Shown: positions 39,738 to 49,239 of the stretch, piece by piece
How the letters are laid out: each line of letters begins with the position of its first letter
Position numbering within the stretch: position 1 is the stretch's first letter
Position numbers and translations under genes: made by a program
Notes under the pieces: model-generated
The model's database searches: none
What the model was told of the DNA's origin: nothing
What the model saw: the letters and a program-made list of their open reading frames with translations, nothing else
Assembly: GCF_947331815.1 (NCBI RefSeq)
Contig: NZ_OX373462.1
Location: 2,175,040-2,239,039 of the forward strand
DNA from: Cyanobacterium sp. uoEpiScrs1
GTDB lineage: Bacteria > Cyanobacteriota > Cyanobacteriia > Cyanobacteriales > Microcystaceae
Direction of reading: 5' to 3'
Length of the DNA: 64,000 bases

Positions 39738-41096
39738 ATGAAACTTAAATCTTTTATTCAAAATACTTCAGATTGGTTCTTAACAATTCCTGACAAATCA
39801 TTAAGTAGCGCTTATAAATCTGCTTTAAAAATTAAGGAAATTGAGAACAAACATTTCGGAGGAAAAAAAGTATCTATAGAAAATTCTGACTATGGAACAA
39901 GTATCGTCACATATTTCGAAACAGAGGTTAACGGGCATTTACAAAAAATAAACACTGGATTAGCTTTTTTTAAGGCTAGTAGTTTTTTTTTAAATATATC
40001 CGATTTGCAAGATAAACAACCTCACCTCAGGAATCAACAAGATCACCAATGTCAAGATACAAATACTTCTATTATTTGTGACAAGCTTAAGTTTATTGAT
40101 GAGATAACAAGCCACTATCAAGTTTCTAATCCTAATTTAGGAACAGACTCTGAAAATGAGAAAATAACTCCTGAAGAAAATATAGACAAAAATAAGTTAG
40201 CTACTACAAATAATGAAAACTTTAATGAACTTAAAAAAACTTCCCTTAGTCAGAAGAAAAATAACAATAATTCTAACTTAGCCTCTGCGTCAAAAAAGAC
40301 CGGAGTACTTCCAAGATCCTTTATTAATACTCTCAACCGAATTAAACAGGAAATTGACCCTAAATCAGGAGAAACTGAAGAGGAGGTTTTAGTCAAATAT
40401 CGTAAATCTCGTTACCGAACTGCTTTATCAATTAAGTTTATTTTGTTGTTGATTATTGTCCCTTTACTTACTCATCAATTGACTAAAACTTTTTTCTTGA
40501 CACCTATTGTTGAAGGATATTTTACAAATCATGAACAAATTATATTTATTAACAGAGATTTAGAGGAAGAGGCACTAAGTGAATTACAACATTATGAAGA
40601 AACTTTAAGATTTAGAGGGCTTATTGGATTAGGTCCAGAATTTACACCTGAAAAAATGAGGGAAGAAGTCAGACACAAAGCTGAGGAGATAACCTACGAA
40701 TATAGACATCACGGAATTGATTCTATTGCCAATATCTTTGCTGATATTTTTTCTTTTATTTCTTTCTTTATAGTCATAGTAACCAGTAAAAAGGAAATAG
40801 AAGTTGTTAAGTCTTTTCTTGATGAAATCCTTTATGGATTAAGTGATCCCGCTAAAGCTTTTTTAATTATTCTCTTTACTGATATGTTTGTAGGATTTCA
40901 CTCTCCCCATGGATGGGAAGTGATTTTACAGGGAGTTTCTCGTCACTTTGGGCTCCCCGAAAATCAAGAATTTAATTTTCTATTTATTGCGACCTTTCCC
41001 GTGATCCTAGATACAGTATTGAAATATTGGATATTTCGTTATCTCAATCGTATATCACCCTCGGCAGTAGCGACCTATAAAAACATGAATGAGTAA
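39738..41096 (+). CDS. pcxA: Proton extrusion protein PcxA (CotA/CemA family)
   Basis: PcxA promotes light-induced, sodium-dependent proton release and indirectly inorganic-carbon uptake in cyanobacteria; the plastid homologue is CemA/Ycf10. The 452-residue protein has the family N-terminus (about 1-90), a low-complexity polar linker rich in Asn, Lys and Ser (about 95-190), and a C-terminal CemA domain with four hydrophobic spans, including FILLLIIVPLLTHQLTKTFF and the conserved end FPVILDTVLKYWIFRYLNR. The linker looks expanded or poorly constrained. Retention of a light-driven pH-regulation protein suggests that some photosynthetic electron flow remains, or that pH control matters inside the host. 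Confidence 0.93.
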   Translation: MKLKSFIQNTSDWFLTIPDKSLSSAYKSALKIKEIENKHFGGKKVSIENSDYGTSIVTYFETEVNGHLQKINTGLAFFKASSFFLNISDLQDKQPHLRNQQDHQCQDTNTSIICDKLKFIDEITSHYQVSNPNLGTDSENEKITPEENIDKNKLATTNNENFNELKKTSLSQKKNNNNSNLASASKKTGVLPRSFINTLNRIKQEIDPKSGETEEEVLVKYRKSRYRTALSIKFILLLIIVPLLTHQLTKTFFLTPIVEGYFTNHEQIIFINRDLEEEALSELQHYEETLRFRGLIGLGPEFTPEKMREEVRHKAEEITYEYRHHGIDSIANIFADIFSFISFFIVIVTSKKEIEVVKSFLDEILYGLSDPAKAFLIILFTDMFVGFHSPHGWEVILQGVSRHFGLPENQEFNFLFIATFPVILDTVLKYWIFRYLNRISPSAVATYKNMNE

Positions 41097-41317
41097 CAGC
41101 AATTTTTAAAAATTTTTTCGTAAAAATAGTTATTTAAACTATAGTTTAAATCAATTATAAATAAAGCATTACTATTAGCAAAACTCGTAATATATATTGC
41201 GAGTATAGCCAGCTAGCTACTCAATGAAATTCGAGCTTAAAATATAATTAACAAGCGAATATCTTTACAGAAATAGGTTAGATTAACAGAACAATCAGTT
41301 GAATTAGAGAATAAACA

Positions 41318-41413
41318 ATGACAGTCGATCAACTCGCCTTGCTAATAGCCTTACTGTTCCCTGGAATTCTGTTATCTGCTTTAGTTATGGGCAGTTTTGC
41401 AAAGGGAGGATAG
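41318..41413 (+). CDS. Tiny single-span membrane protein (31 aa), unassigned
   Basis: The ATG at 41318 opens a 31-residue frame: a short acidic start (MTVDQ), one hydrophobic helix (LALLIALLFPGILLSALVMG) and a short tail ending SFAKGG. The size and layout are those of small subunits of photosystem I, cytochrome b6f or NDH-1 complexes. It does not match PsaI, PsaJ, PsaM, PetL, PetM or PetN as I know them. It lies between pcxA and petG in less AT-rich DNA. I believe it is real but cannot name it. Confidence 0.6.
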   Translation: MTVDQLALLIALLFPGILLSALVMGSFAKGG

Positions 41414-41484
41414 GTCAGTTATCAGTCAGCAGTCATCTGTAAAAAAACTTATATCTGTTGACTGTTGACTGTTTAACTATGTGA

Positions 41485-41808
41485 CTATAAAGAGTCTGTA
41501 TTAGACAAGTTAGCTTCTAAGTTTTTACGTTGTTCCATCTGTCCCAAAAAATAGCCTGTCATCATAGCAGAAGCTAAAAGATTAGCCAAACTTTCCCGAT
41601 CTGTTGTTACTTGAATGTTAAAATCCTCAGAGGGAAGCATTCCCACTAATCCTTGTACGTTTTGGGTGATAATCTGCCTAATTTCGGGACTGGCAGATTG
41701 GGCGATGCGAGCTAATGCCTCAGGATGTTGTTGTCGTAGGTATTGGATAAGGGCGTTAGCGTCTTGTTCTCCTTGTTCAGAAGCAAAAAAATCAAAGTTG
41801 AATGCCAT
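41485..41808 (-). CDS. DUF760 family protein
   Basis: A 107-residue soluble protein of the DUF760 family, found in cyanobacteria and plastids and of unknown function. The signature is IRQIITQNVQGLVGMLPSED followed by VTTDRESLANLLASAMMTGY with FLGQMEQR. It is helical throughout. It sits between two tiny membrane-protein genes on the opposite strand, so the cluster looks like a pocket of conserved small photosynthetic-lineage genes. Confidence 0.88.
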   Translation of the reverse strand: MAFNFDFFASEQGEQDANALIQYLRQQHPEALARIAQSASPEIRQIITQNVQGLVGMLPSEDFNIQVTTDRESLANLLASAMMTGYFLGQMEQRKNLEANLSNTDSL

Positions 41809-42007
41809 TAGAACTCCAAAAATGGGGGTTGCCTGTTTTTCAGGGTTACATGTTCTCTACTTTAACACTCTTAGTGATTACACGTCAGGGACTAATTACA
41901 CGCTAGGGGAACTAGAAACTTAATAATTATCTATGTCTGGTTTTTTGATCTGTCAATTACCAGTACAATGAAGTACGGTCTATAAAGTCTGATTAAGGAG
42001 AAATACT

Positions 42008-42124
42008 GTGATTGAACCCCTACTGTTAGGTATTGTTTTAGGATTAATCCCTATCACCTTGGCTGGTTTATTTGTTTCGGCTTATTTACAATACAAACGC
42101 AGTAATCAATTTAATCTCGATTAA
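42008..42124 (+). CDS. petG: Cytochrome b6f complex subunit V (PetG)
   Basis: PetG is a single-span subunit essential for assembly and stability of the cytochrome b6f complex, shared by photosynthetic and respiratory electron transport in cyanobacteria. The 38-residue protein starts with GTG and reads (M)[19 protein letters not shown] followed by a conserved polar end YLQYKR..., an unmistakable match. A strong AAGGAG lies about eight bases before the GTG, which decides the start. It is intact. Confidence 0.96.
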   Translation: MIEPLLLGIVLGLIPITLAGLFVSAYLQYKRSNQFNLD

Positions 42125-42176
42125 TTTAATTTAAATAATGTGTAAAAGATCTTTAGGGTAAGCTAAAGATGAAAGT

Positions 42177-42200
42177 AGGGGTCAACTAGCCGTTGCCCCT
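42177..42200 (+). terminator. Hairpin downstream of petG
   Basis: AGGGG-T-CAAC (42177-42186) pairs with GTTGCCCCT (42192-42200) with one bulged T and a five-base loop. It lies about 50 bases after the petG stop and before the converging tsaE gene. No strong T-run follows, so termination function is likely but not certain. Confidence 0.45.
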
Positions 42201-42238
42201 GCCGTTGATCGACTGTATTAGCATTTTATTTTATTGGC

Positions 42239-42718
42239 TCAGCCTTCTAATAACAAACCTAAGCTTTCAAAAAAATTAGCTGAAAGGTGATTCCCTATCT
42301 CCTTCAAGACAGCTTGACGCCTGCTTAGTTTAGGTAGGTTGATCAACTGAATCTCCAAGTAATCTGATGGTTGATAGATAAGCCGTTGTGCCCATTCGAT
42401 TGCAGTAATTCCTGGAGGGACTTCTTTCCCTTCCCAATAAAGTTCGGGATATAACCTCTCAATCTCTTGTAATTTGAGACGATATAAATCCATGTGATAC
42501 AATTGCAGCCGTCCTTCAGTATATTCGTTTATGAGATTAAATGTAGGACTAACAATTGGTTCTGCTATGCCTAATCCTCTCCCTATTCCTTGTACTAAGG
42601 TAGTTTTTCCTGCTCCCAAATTTCCTCTTAAGAGGATAACTGTTCGGGCTGATAATAATTTTCCTAATTGCTCTCCTAGGTGTAGGGTCGCATCTGTTGA
42701 GGGTAACTCAATAATCAC
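42239..42718 (-). CDS. tsaE: tRNA threonylcarbamoyladenosine biosynthesis ATPase TsaE
   Basis: TsaE is the ATPase partner of TsaB/TsaD in making t6A at position 37 of ANN-decoding tRNAs. The 159-residue protein has the normal length, with Walker A GNLGAGKTT at about residues 32-40, SPTFNLINEY and the conserved HMDLYRL segment, and later ITAIEWAQR. It begins 12 bases after the stop of yvcK on the same strand, so the two form an operon. Intact. Confidence 0.95.
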   Translation of the reverse strand: MIIELPSTDATLHLGEQLGKLLSARTVILLRGNLGAGKTTLVQGIGRGLGIAEPIVSPTFNLINEYTEGRLQLYHMDLYRLKLQEIERLYPELYWEGKEVPPGITAIEWAQRLIYQPSDYLEIQLINLPKLSRRQAVLKEIGNHLSANFFESLGLLLEG

Positions 42719-42730
42719 TATTAATTAATA

Positions 42731-44107
42731 CTACTTGCTACCATACCAACGTAACAAAACTTTAGCTAATCGCTGAGGATCATGACTAACTTTTCCAGTA
42801 ATTTCATCTTCGTCCATCACGTTGCCTAAGATAATACGACAACCCAATTTAGCTACCTCTTCACGATCAGGAAAAACAGGATGACAATTTTCTAAAGCAT
42901 AACGCTTTAAGGCTTTCGGAGACGGAAGTCTATGTTGAACCAAAACCGCATCAAATAACCGTTGCTCGCAAACGTAATCAATAGCTTTGAGGTGATCACT
43001 TACGGTGTAGCCGTCAGTCTCCCCAGGTTGAGTCATAATATTACAGATATAGATTCGAGGAACTTTCGCTTTAATCAAAGCTTTTCTAATATCTGGAACT
43101 AAAAGATTAGGAATCACACTTGTATACAAACTCCCAGGCCCGATAATAATATAATCCGCATCTTTAATAACATTTACAGCAGCAGGTAAGGCTAAAGGAT
43201 GAGCAGGAATGCAACCAATACGCTCAATTTTTCCCCTAGCCTCGGTAATATTAGATTCTCCTTTAATGAACCGTCCATCACTTAACTCTGCCCAGAGACG
43301 GACATCATTGAGAGTAGCAGGGAGAACTTTCCCCCGTATGGCTAAAACTTTAGAACTGGCTGCAATTGCCTGTTCCAAATCTCCGGTAATATCGGTTAAA
43401 GCTGTGAGAAACAAGTTACCAAAACTGTGTCCAGTGAGTCCATCCCCAGCTTGAAAGCGATATTGAAACAATTCCGTTAAAAGTTTTTCTTCATCTGCCA
43501 AAGCGGCGACACAGTTGCGGATATCTCCTGGAGGAAGGACACCAATTTCCCGTCTAAGCCGCCCAGATGAGCCACCATCGTCAGTTACCGTGACAATAGC
43601 AGTTATATTACTACTATATTGTTTAAGTCCTCTTAAAAGAGTTGAAAGTCCAGTACCTCCTCCAATAGTCACTATCTTCGGTCCTCGATTTCGACGACGA
43701 TGAGCTAGAAGACGATCAACAAGTTCTTGATTTCCTTCAGGATGCAATGCCTCGGTAATTGATCCTACCGTGCGACTTTGTCCCCAAAGTAATAAAAACA
43801 GCCCTAAAAGAATTGCTAATGGACCAGAAATATAATTTGGCACATAAGTAGTCAGGAATTCTAATAAGAAAGAGATGAACTCTAGTAATCTATAAACTGG
43901 GGTTAACTTAAGAAAGACAGCTAACCCGAAGAAAGTTAAAATTAGACCAGTGATACTAATAAGTAACCAGCGTTTGACCAAGAGGCCAGGGGATAACCAT
44001 TTAAACCATCGATTCACCTGTTTAGGCGTATATTGTCCAACAGCCACCCATTTTCGTTGTTTTGACTGAAGTTTATGTATTGCCTGTTTTAAAGGACTCT
44101 TGGGCAT
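42731..44107 (-). CDS. Gluconeogenesis factor YvcK / CofD-like protein with membrane N-terminus
   Basis: YvcK-family proteins bind UDP-sugars and influence central carbon flow and cell-wall synthesis; they share the fold of LPPG transferase CofD. The 458-residue protein has two hydrophobic segments before the core (about 45-70 and 75-112), a layout usual in cyanobacteria, then [16 protein letters not shown] near residue 147, [27 protein letters not shown] and [17 protein letters not shown]. All core motifs are intact. It is upstream of tsaE in an apparent two-gene operon. I leave the symbol blank because function in cyanobacteria is not settled. Confidence 0.92.
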   Translation of the reverse strand: MPKSPLKQAIHKLQSKQRKWVAVGQYTPKQVNRWFKWLSPGLLVKRWLLISITGLILTFFGLAVFLKLTPVYRLLEFISFLLEFLTTYVPNYISGPLAILLGLFLLLWGQSRTVGSITEALHPEGNQELVDRLLAHRRRNRGPKIVTIGGGTGLSTLLRGLKQYSSNITAIVTVTDDGGSSGRLRREIGVLPPGDIRNCVAALADEEKLLTELFQYRFQAGDGLTGHSFGNLFLTALTDITGDLEQAIAASSKVLAIRGKVLPATLNDVRLWAELSDGRFIKGESNITEARGKIERIGCIPAHPLALPAAVNVIKDADYIIIGPGSLYTSVIPNLLVPDIRKALIKAKVPRIYICNIMTQPGETDGYTVSDHLKAIDYVCEQRLFDAVLVQHRLPSPKALKRYALENCHPVFPDREEVAKLGCRIILGNVMDEDEITGKVSHDPQRLAKVLLRWYGSK

Positions 44108-45547
44108 GAGATAATGACCAAATAAATCTTTTTTTTCGGAATTGTTATTTTAGGCATTGTAACGGATGTCAATACTCAAAAGATATGCTCGTCATTACAG
44201 ATTCAAGTGACCTGACTTGTATCAGCCTTACTTTTTTTAGAGTATTAACGATGGGTCACTAAGTTAAAATATTCATATAATTATTGACTTTAGGTGTAGT
44301 TCAAGAAATATTATTAATAACTAAGTTAGCAAGTAAAATATTTTTAATTCTTTAACAGTTAATATTACCTCATAAATAGCTCGGTTAATTCAGAAATATA
44401 ATTAAGTAATCTTTGAGAATAGTTAAGTTTTACACAAAGAATAATTACGGACAAAATGGGAGTCTATAGAAAGCGGGCAGATTTTAATCATTTTGATATA
44501 ACTAGCCTTCTTAATTCGCTATTCACACGGATAGAGTGGTTATTAGAGCATACACAGAAATATTTTGTTTTATTGTCTGTTTTCTATATTTTTTGCAAAC
44601 TAGGTCTTTAGTCTCTAGCTGTTTTCCTTGAGATGAACACAAAATTATCGTATTTTAGGGAAATATATTAACGATTTTAAGCAACTTTTGTAGTCTGTTA
44701 CGGATTACATTATTAATGCAAGGAATCCTTAAAACATAAAATTACTCAAAATATAATTTTTTTGTATGGTTCGTAATGATTGAATTTAACGACTAACTCT
44801 AATTACTTATAGCTATCTTATCCCTGCCTGCTGTATTTATTCTAAAATAGAAAGGTTTGAGAATAAGATTGGTTTGTTTATCCTAACGGCTAAAATTGAC
44901 TCTAATGTTATAGCCTAGCAATTACTGGCATAGATTGTTTGTCATACTGCCATTTTGTTTTGATAAATCCCAAATAAAACACCAGTTATTTTTGTTATTT
45001 AAATTACGACTACGACTATAAGAAATCTATTTAATTTTACCAAAATTCTATTTAGATAGCTACTCCTTAGTCTGAGGGCTCTGGCTTTGCTGTGTATTAG
45101 ACATCATAGGTTATAAGAACGAGAAAAAATATTAATAATTATTATTGACAGGGTATAGTAAAAATATAATCAAAGGTGATAGTTTTTCAAAAATTGAAAC
45201 TAAATTTTTGAGAATATTTAACGCTTAACTGTATGTAAATACACTAATTAATCTCAGGATTTTACCAAAAAGGTTAAATCTATAGCTTGTTTTTTAACTA
45301 TTTACCTAAAAGTAATTTTCTAAATATTAAGATTATATATTGTTTCTTCTTTTTAATTAGATTAAATAAAAAAATCAAATATGTGAATAATAAAAGTTTA
45401 TATCTTATATTCTACAATCACAAATAAAGAAGAATAACATGATATCATTTTTTATTTGCTTATTCTTGCCTTCTACTTTTTTTGGACTTATTGTATAATA
45501 AAAATATCGACATAAATCCAGTTTATAAAGTAAGTAAACAAAAAATT
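44108..45547. other. 1.4-kb AT-rich spacer with possible coding debris
   Basis: No intact gene. Between about 44470 and 44640 the plus strand gives a short protein-like stretch (FDITSLLNSLFTRIEWLLEH and a hydrophobic continuation) ending at a stop; it may be the tail of a dead gene but I recognise no family. The rest is AT-rich and featureless. Confidence 0.5.
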
Positions 45548-46420
45548 ATGACATTTTCGATTACTCTCAAGAAAGAGCAATACTTAACATATTTTCTCTC
45601 AGACTCTGAAGCTATCTCTCAAATAGCAGTTGTTCCTGAACGAGGAGGCATGATTATCCTGTGGAAAGCTCAGGGTCAAGATATTCTTTATTTAGATAAA
45701 GAACGGTTTTCCAATCCAGAAATGAGTGTTCGAGGCGGAGTACCTATTCTATTTCCTATCTGTGGAAATATTCATGATAATACTTATAATTATCTCAATA
45801 AGACTTATAGTCTTAAACAACATGGATTTGCTAGAGATTTACCATGGGAAATAACGAAACAAGAGACAAGTAACTGTGCCAGCTTAACTACAACGCTAGA
45901 AAGTAATGAACAAACTCTCTCAGTTTACCCATTTGAGTTTCGATTAGACTTTACTTATGAATTAAAAGGTAATTCTTTAATCATTCGTCAGAAATATACT
46001 AATAAATCTGAGAAAAGAATGCCCTTCTCCTTTGGGTTCCATCCTTATTACTATGTTCCCAATAAAAGCAAAGTTGTTTTTGATATTCCCTCTTCAGAAT
46101 ATCAAGATCAGGCGACTAAAAAGGTTTTTTCCTATGACGGAACCTTTGATTTTGAGCGAGATGAAATAGATATTGGTTTTCAATCTTTGACTTGTTCTTC
46201 AGCTACCATGGTTGATAACCACCGAAAATTGAAATTAGTCCTTAGTTGGTCAGATGTCTATTCTACCTTTGTCTTTTGGACTCTAAAAGGTAAAGATTAT
46301 ATATGTCTTGAACCTTGGACGGCACCCCGTAATGCATTAAATACGAAGAAAAAACTAACAGAACTTGATCCTGGTGCAACTTGTGAGGCAATGTTTGAAA
46401 TGAGTGTCGAATCAATTTAG
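45548..46420 (+). CDS. Aldose 1-epimerase / glucose-6-phosphate epimerase family protein
   Basis: Members interconvert alpha and beta anomers of free or phosphorylated hexoses. From the ATG at 45548 the protein is 290 residues; an upstream TTG-initiated extension of 22 residues is open but does not look conserved. Diagnostic segments are MSVRGGVPILFPICGN, LKQHGFARDLPW (active-site His) and FSFGFHPYYYVP (second His). Near the C-terminus LDPGATCEAMFEMSV contains the expected acidic end. It lies 147 bases before the tRNA gene on the same strand. Substrate (glucose or glucose-6-phosphate) is not decidable. Confidence 0.9.
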   Translation: MTFSITLKKEQYLTYFLSDSEAISQIAVVPERGGMIILWKAQGQDILYLDKERFSNPEMSVRGGVPILFPICGNIHDNTYNYLNKTYSLKQHGFARDLPWEITKQETSNCASLTTTLESNEQTLSVYPFEFRLDFTYELKGNSLIIRQKYTNKSEKRMPFSFGFHPYYYVPNKSKVVFDIPSSEYQDQATKKVFSYDGTFDFERDEIDIGFQSLTCSSATMVDNHRKLKLVLSWSDVYSTFVFWTLKGKDYICLEPWTAPRNALNTKKKLTELDPGATCEAMFEMSVESI

Positions 46421-46567
46421 GCATTTTTTAAAAGTCACAACTTTCTGATGTCTTCTAACTCTAACTTTGTCAAAATTCTAGGAATTTTTAGGCAGGTTCT
46501 TCAAAGGGTCTTGCATTTATCTCAAATCACTGTTATTATTGACAGCAGTGTGTAAAAAAGCACTGAT

Positions 46568-46639
46568 GGGTCGCTAGCTCAGCGGTAGAGCACTCGGCTT
46601 TTAACCGATTGGTCTTGGGTTCGAATCCCAGGCGACCCA
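46568..46639 (+). tRNA. trnK-UUU: tRNA-Lys (anticodon UUU)
   Basis: A 72-base cloverleaf: acceptor GGGTCGC pairs with GCGACCC, D stem GCTC/GAGC, anticodon loop CTTTTAA with anticodon TTT, T loop TTCGAAT between TTGGG and CCCAG, and discriminator A at 46639. CCA is not encoded. The first pair of the anticodon stem (C27 with U43) is a mismatch; the remaining four pairs are standard. It is the only tRNA I found in the window. Confidence 0.96.
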
Positions 46640-47369
46640 CTGGCTCTAGTTTTTATCACAGTTGGCAGGCGTTTACTCCGTCGTCGGGTACTTATTTTTT
46701 TGTAATTTCTACAACTATGTGACTCAAATAGTTAAACGCTTGATTCCATGACTCGATTTAATTATATGTGTGCCTCATTTTTATTCTGAATCCGCTACTA
46801 TTTTAGTCTTAAATTAGAGTGTTTTATTAATTCCAATTATTTATAGTTACTATCATCTTTCGGTAATTGTTATAGTTTTAAGTATTACAAGGGATTTGAT
46901 TTATCTTCTCTTCTATAAGATAGGAAAGAGAAAATAGGAAATAGATTTTGACTGTTTAGTTTTCCAACAAACTTAATAGTTATTCTATTTTGCTTGAGTG
47001 TAGCCCTAACTTTTTGAGATAAAAAGAGAGCAGTTTCTTTACTACGTCAACTAAATATTGCAATATAGAGGAAAATATGACATATTTTCCTCTATATTCT
47101 TCTCTACATGCTGCTGCTATATTAGCCTTCATTAATACAGTAATTTTTATCATATTGCACTATATATCAATCTATTGATAGGTTTTTAGTAGAATGAAGG
47201 CACTTTTCAGTAAAATTTAGAATCTTTTTGCCATATTTTTAAGTATTTAAAATTATTAATATATTACATTTTTTGATTTTTTCCCTTATACTATTCTCTG
47301 TTCCTAATTCCCAACCGTTAGTCTACTGTCCTAAGTTTGACAAAACTGATTTGTATTTAAACCTAACCT
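46640..47369. other. Spacer between tRNA-Lys and the amino-acid permease gene
   Basis: No gene is supported in these 730 bases. A strong palindrome at 47062-47098 is described separately. The sequence right after the tRNA is moderately GC-rich and may include its transcription end. Confidence 0.55.
47062..47098. repeat. 18-bp perfect palindrome
   Basis: Arms 47062-47079 and 47081-47098 are exact reverse complements around a single base. It lies about 270 bases before the permease start and has no T-run of note. Confidence 0.85.
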
Positions 47370-48572
47370 ATGCCTAATCCTATTTTATCTCCTGTGTATC
47401 ATATCAGTCCCTTAACTTGGGTAAAGAAGAATCTTTTTAGTACCTGGTATAATATCCTTCTTACTTTTATTAGTATTCTTTTTTTGTACTGGATTGGTTC
47501 AGGTTTAATCCATTGGTCTTTTGATCAAGCACAATGGGAAGTCGTTGGGGCAAACCTAAGATTATTTTTTGTAGGAAGATATCCTGTTACTTTGTTGTGG
47601 CGCACTTGGTTAAGTCTGGGAATAATCACCACCTTGGCTGGATTTTCTTGGGGAATCCTATACTGTAGAACGAAACTGTTTAATAGAGCTGCTCTTGGTT
47701 TAATTTGTCTATTAGCAGTGGGGTTTTCTCTATTAGCCATTCCTGTGAGTGTTAGGTCGAGTCTATCACTTTTGGGATTACTAATTTTATTGATTATCAG
47801 TGGTTGGAAGGGACAGAAACTAGGACAAGAATTTCCCGGATTAAAAACTTGGTTAGGATTAACTTGGGTTTCAACTTTTTTTGTTATCCTCTTGGTTCTT
47901 CAAGGGGGACTATTCTTCCAAACTGTTAAACTCGACGACCTGAGTGGATTAATGCTTACTCTGTTAACTGCTGTTGTAAGTATTACATTGTCTTTTCCTT
48001 TCGGAGTTTTATTAGCTTTAGGGCGACAAAACGATTTACTTGTAGTCCGATGGTTATCTATTGCTTATATTGAAATAATTCGTGGGTTACCCCTAATTGG
48101 TATTCTCTTTATGGTTCAAGTTATGTTACCTCTAGTTTTACCTATGGAGGTACGTCTAGATCGGGTTATTCGAGCGATTGCGGGATTAACGTTGTTTAGT
48201 TCAGCCTATTTAGCAGAAAATATCCGAGGAGGTTTGCAATCAATTCCCAAGGGACAAATAGAAGCTGCTAGAGCCCTAGGATTGAACACGATCTTTGTAT
48301 CGACATTAATTGTTTTACCTCAAGCATTAAAAGCTGTTATTCCAACTATTGTTGGTCAATTTATTAGTTTATTTAAAGATACCTCTTTACTAGCTATCGT
48401 AGGATTAGTTGACTTGTTAGGCATCTCTCAATCAATTCTGGCGAACCCTAAGTTTATCGGTCGTTATGCAGAGGTTTATTTATTTATTGCTGTAATTTAT
48501 TGGCTGTTCTGCTATTTGATGTCCTTAGCTAGTCGTCAGTTAGAACAAAAACTAAATACAAGTAAAACTTAG
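47370..48572 (+). CDS. Polar amino-acid ABC transporter permease (His/Glu/Gln type)
   Basis: A membrane subunit of the polar amino-acid uptake family. The 400-residue protein has an N-terminal extension with several extra membrane spans (about 25-185), typical of NatH/AapM-type permeases. The core domain follows from about 190, where the family signature YIEIIRGLPLIGILFMVQ is followed by the ATPase-docking loop IEAARALGLNTIFVSTLIVL and the FKDTSLLAIVG motif. The partner permease, binding protein and ATPase are not nearby. It could import or recapture amino acids such as glutamine and glutamate; direction and substrate are inference. Confidence 0.92.
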   Translation: MPNPILSPVYHISPLTWVKKNLFSTWYNILLTFISILFLYWIGSGLIHWSFDQAQWEVVGANLRLFFVGRYPVTLLWRTWLSLGIITTLAGFSWGILYCRTKLFNRAALGLICLLAVGFSLLAIPVSVRSSLSLLGLLILLIISGWKGQKLGQEFPGLKTWLGLTWVSTFFVILLVLQGGLFFQTVKLDDLSGLMLTLLTAVVSITLSFPFGVLLALGRQNDLLVVRWLSIAYIEIIRGLPLIGILFMVQVMLPLVLPMEVRLDRVIRAIAGLTLFSSAYLAENIRGGLQSIPKGQIEAARALGLNTIFVSTLIVLPQALKAVIPTIVGQFISLFKDTSLLAIVGLVDLLGISQSILANPKFIGRYAEVYLFIAVIYWLFCYLMSLASRQLEQKLNTSKT

Positions 48573-48649
48573 ACTTTACTCTTCAACACCGAATCTATAA
48601 ATATCCTGTTGACATCATTGATTTGACGGGATATTGACAGTAATTATGT

Positions 48650-48886
48650 CTATGGGTACATTGCATTTTCTTCTTCTTTTGCAAGATTACCCATATCAAT
48701 AACTCGCTTTCTATCTAATAAAAAATTAAAATAATACCGAAAAGTTTCCTTAGGAATATGAGATTTTGCTTTTATTTGTGTCTTGTAAGTTCGAACTGAT
48801 ATTACAACCATTTCGGTAAAATTGTCGCATAATTTAGCATTACTAGGAAAATATATGGGTTTGTATAATACTTCGTTTTTTCTAAT
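48650..48886 (-). pseudogene. Unidentified 3' gene fragment
   Basis: On the minus strand this piece is open for 78 codons before a TAG at 48650, with protein-like composition (VVISVRTYKTQIKAKSHIPK, then YYFNFLLDRKRVIDMG). The first ATG is at 48811, leaving 53 residues. Upstream it runs into a stop with no start or ribosome binding site, so I read it as the C-terminal remnant of a truncated gene. I do not recognise the family. Confidence 0.35.
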
Positions 48887-49026
48887 TTATCCTACCGATC
48901 TTGTACAGACTAATTAATAATAAGTAAGGATACCTTTTAACATGGACTCTAATGCAGCTGAAGGAATAGGTCCTATTATTTAAAATCCAAAAAATCTCTA
49001 TCTTCCTTTATATAACAGATGGCTAA

Positions 49027-49089
49027 TTCTATAGAAATTAGATCAAGACCTGAATCATTATCATGTTCATATTTAGGAATCACTGCTTG
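49027..49089 (+). repeat. 63-bp exact copy of part of dut
   Basis: Bases 49027-49089 are identical to 51462-51524, which encode, on the minus strand, about residues 11-31 of the dUTPase (QAVIPKYEHDNDSGLDLISI). The copies have the same orientation and are about 2.4 kb apart; the match stops abruptly at both ends. Perfect identity implies a very recent event. Confidence 0.97.
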
Positions 49090-49239
49090 GACAAAAAACA
49101 CAGTAATCATCCTTTGAAATGTCAGGTTCGTTAGGAAGTAAAATTACAGTGTCTATAGGCGCGAAGTGAAATCAATTCTGTCAAAAAACAAATCAGACAA
49201 TATCATCAGTTATTAGCAGTAGTTATTGTATCTTTTAAT

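Larger units (their letters stand above)
48573..49239. other. Spacer containing gene debris and a copy of the dut 5' region
   Basis: Two notable items lie here: an open minus-strand fragment at 48650-48886 and the 63-base exact duplicate of dut at 49027-49089. No intact gene is supported. The mixture suggests a rearrangement site. Confidence 0.6.

Noticed and set aside
41411..41480. Short repeats (cagtcagcagtca, ctgttgactgttgactg) after the tiny gene at 41318
   Set aside because: They resemble the short tandem heptanucleotide repeats common in cyanobacterial spacers; too short and irregular to call an element.
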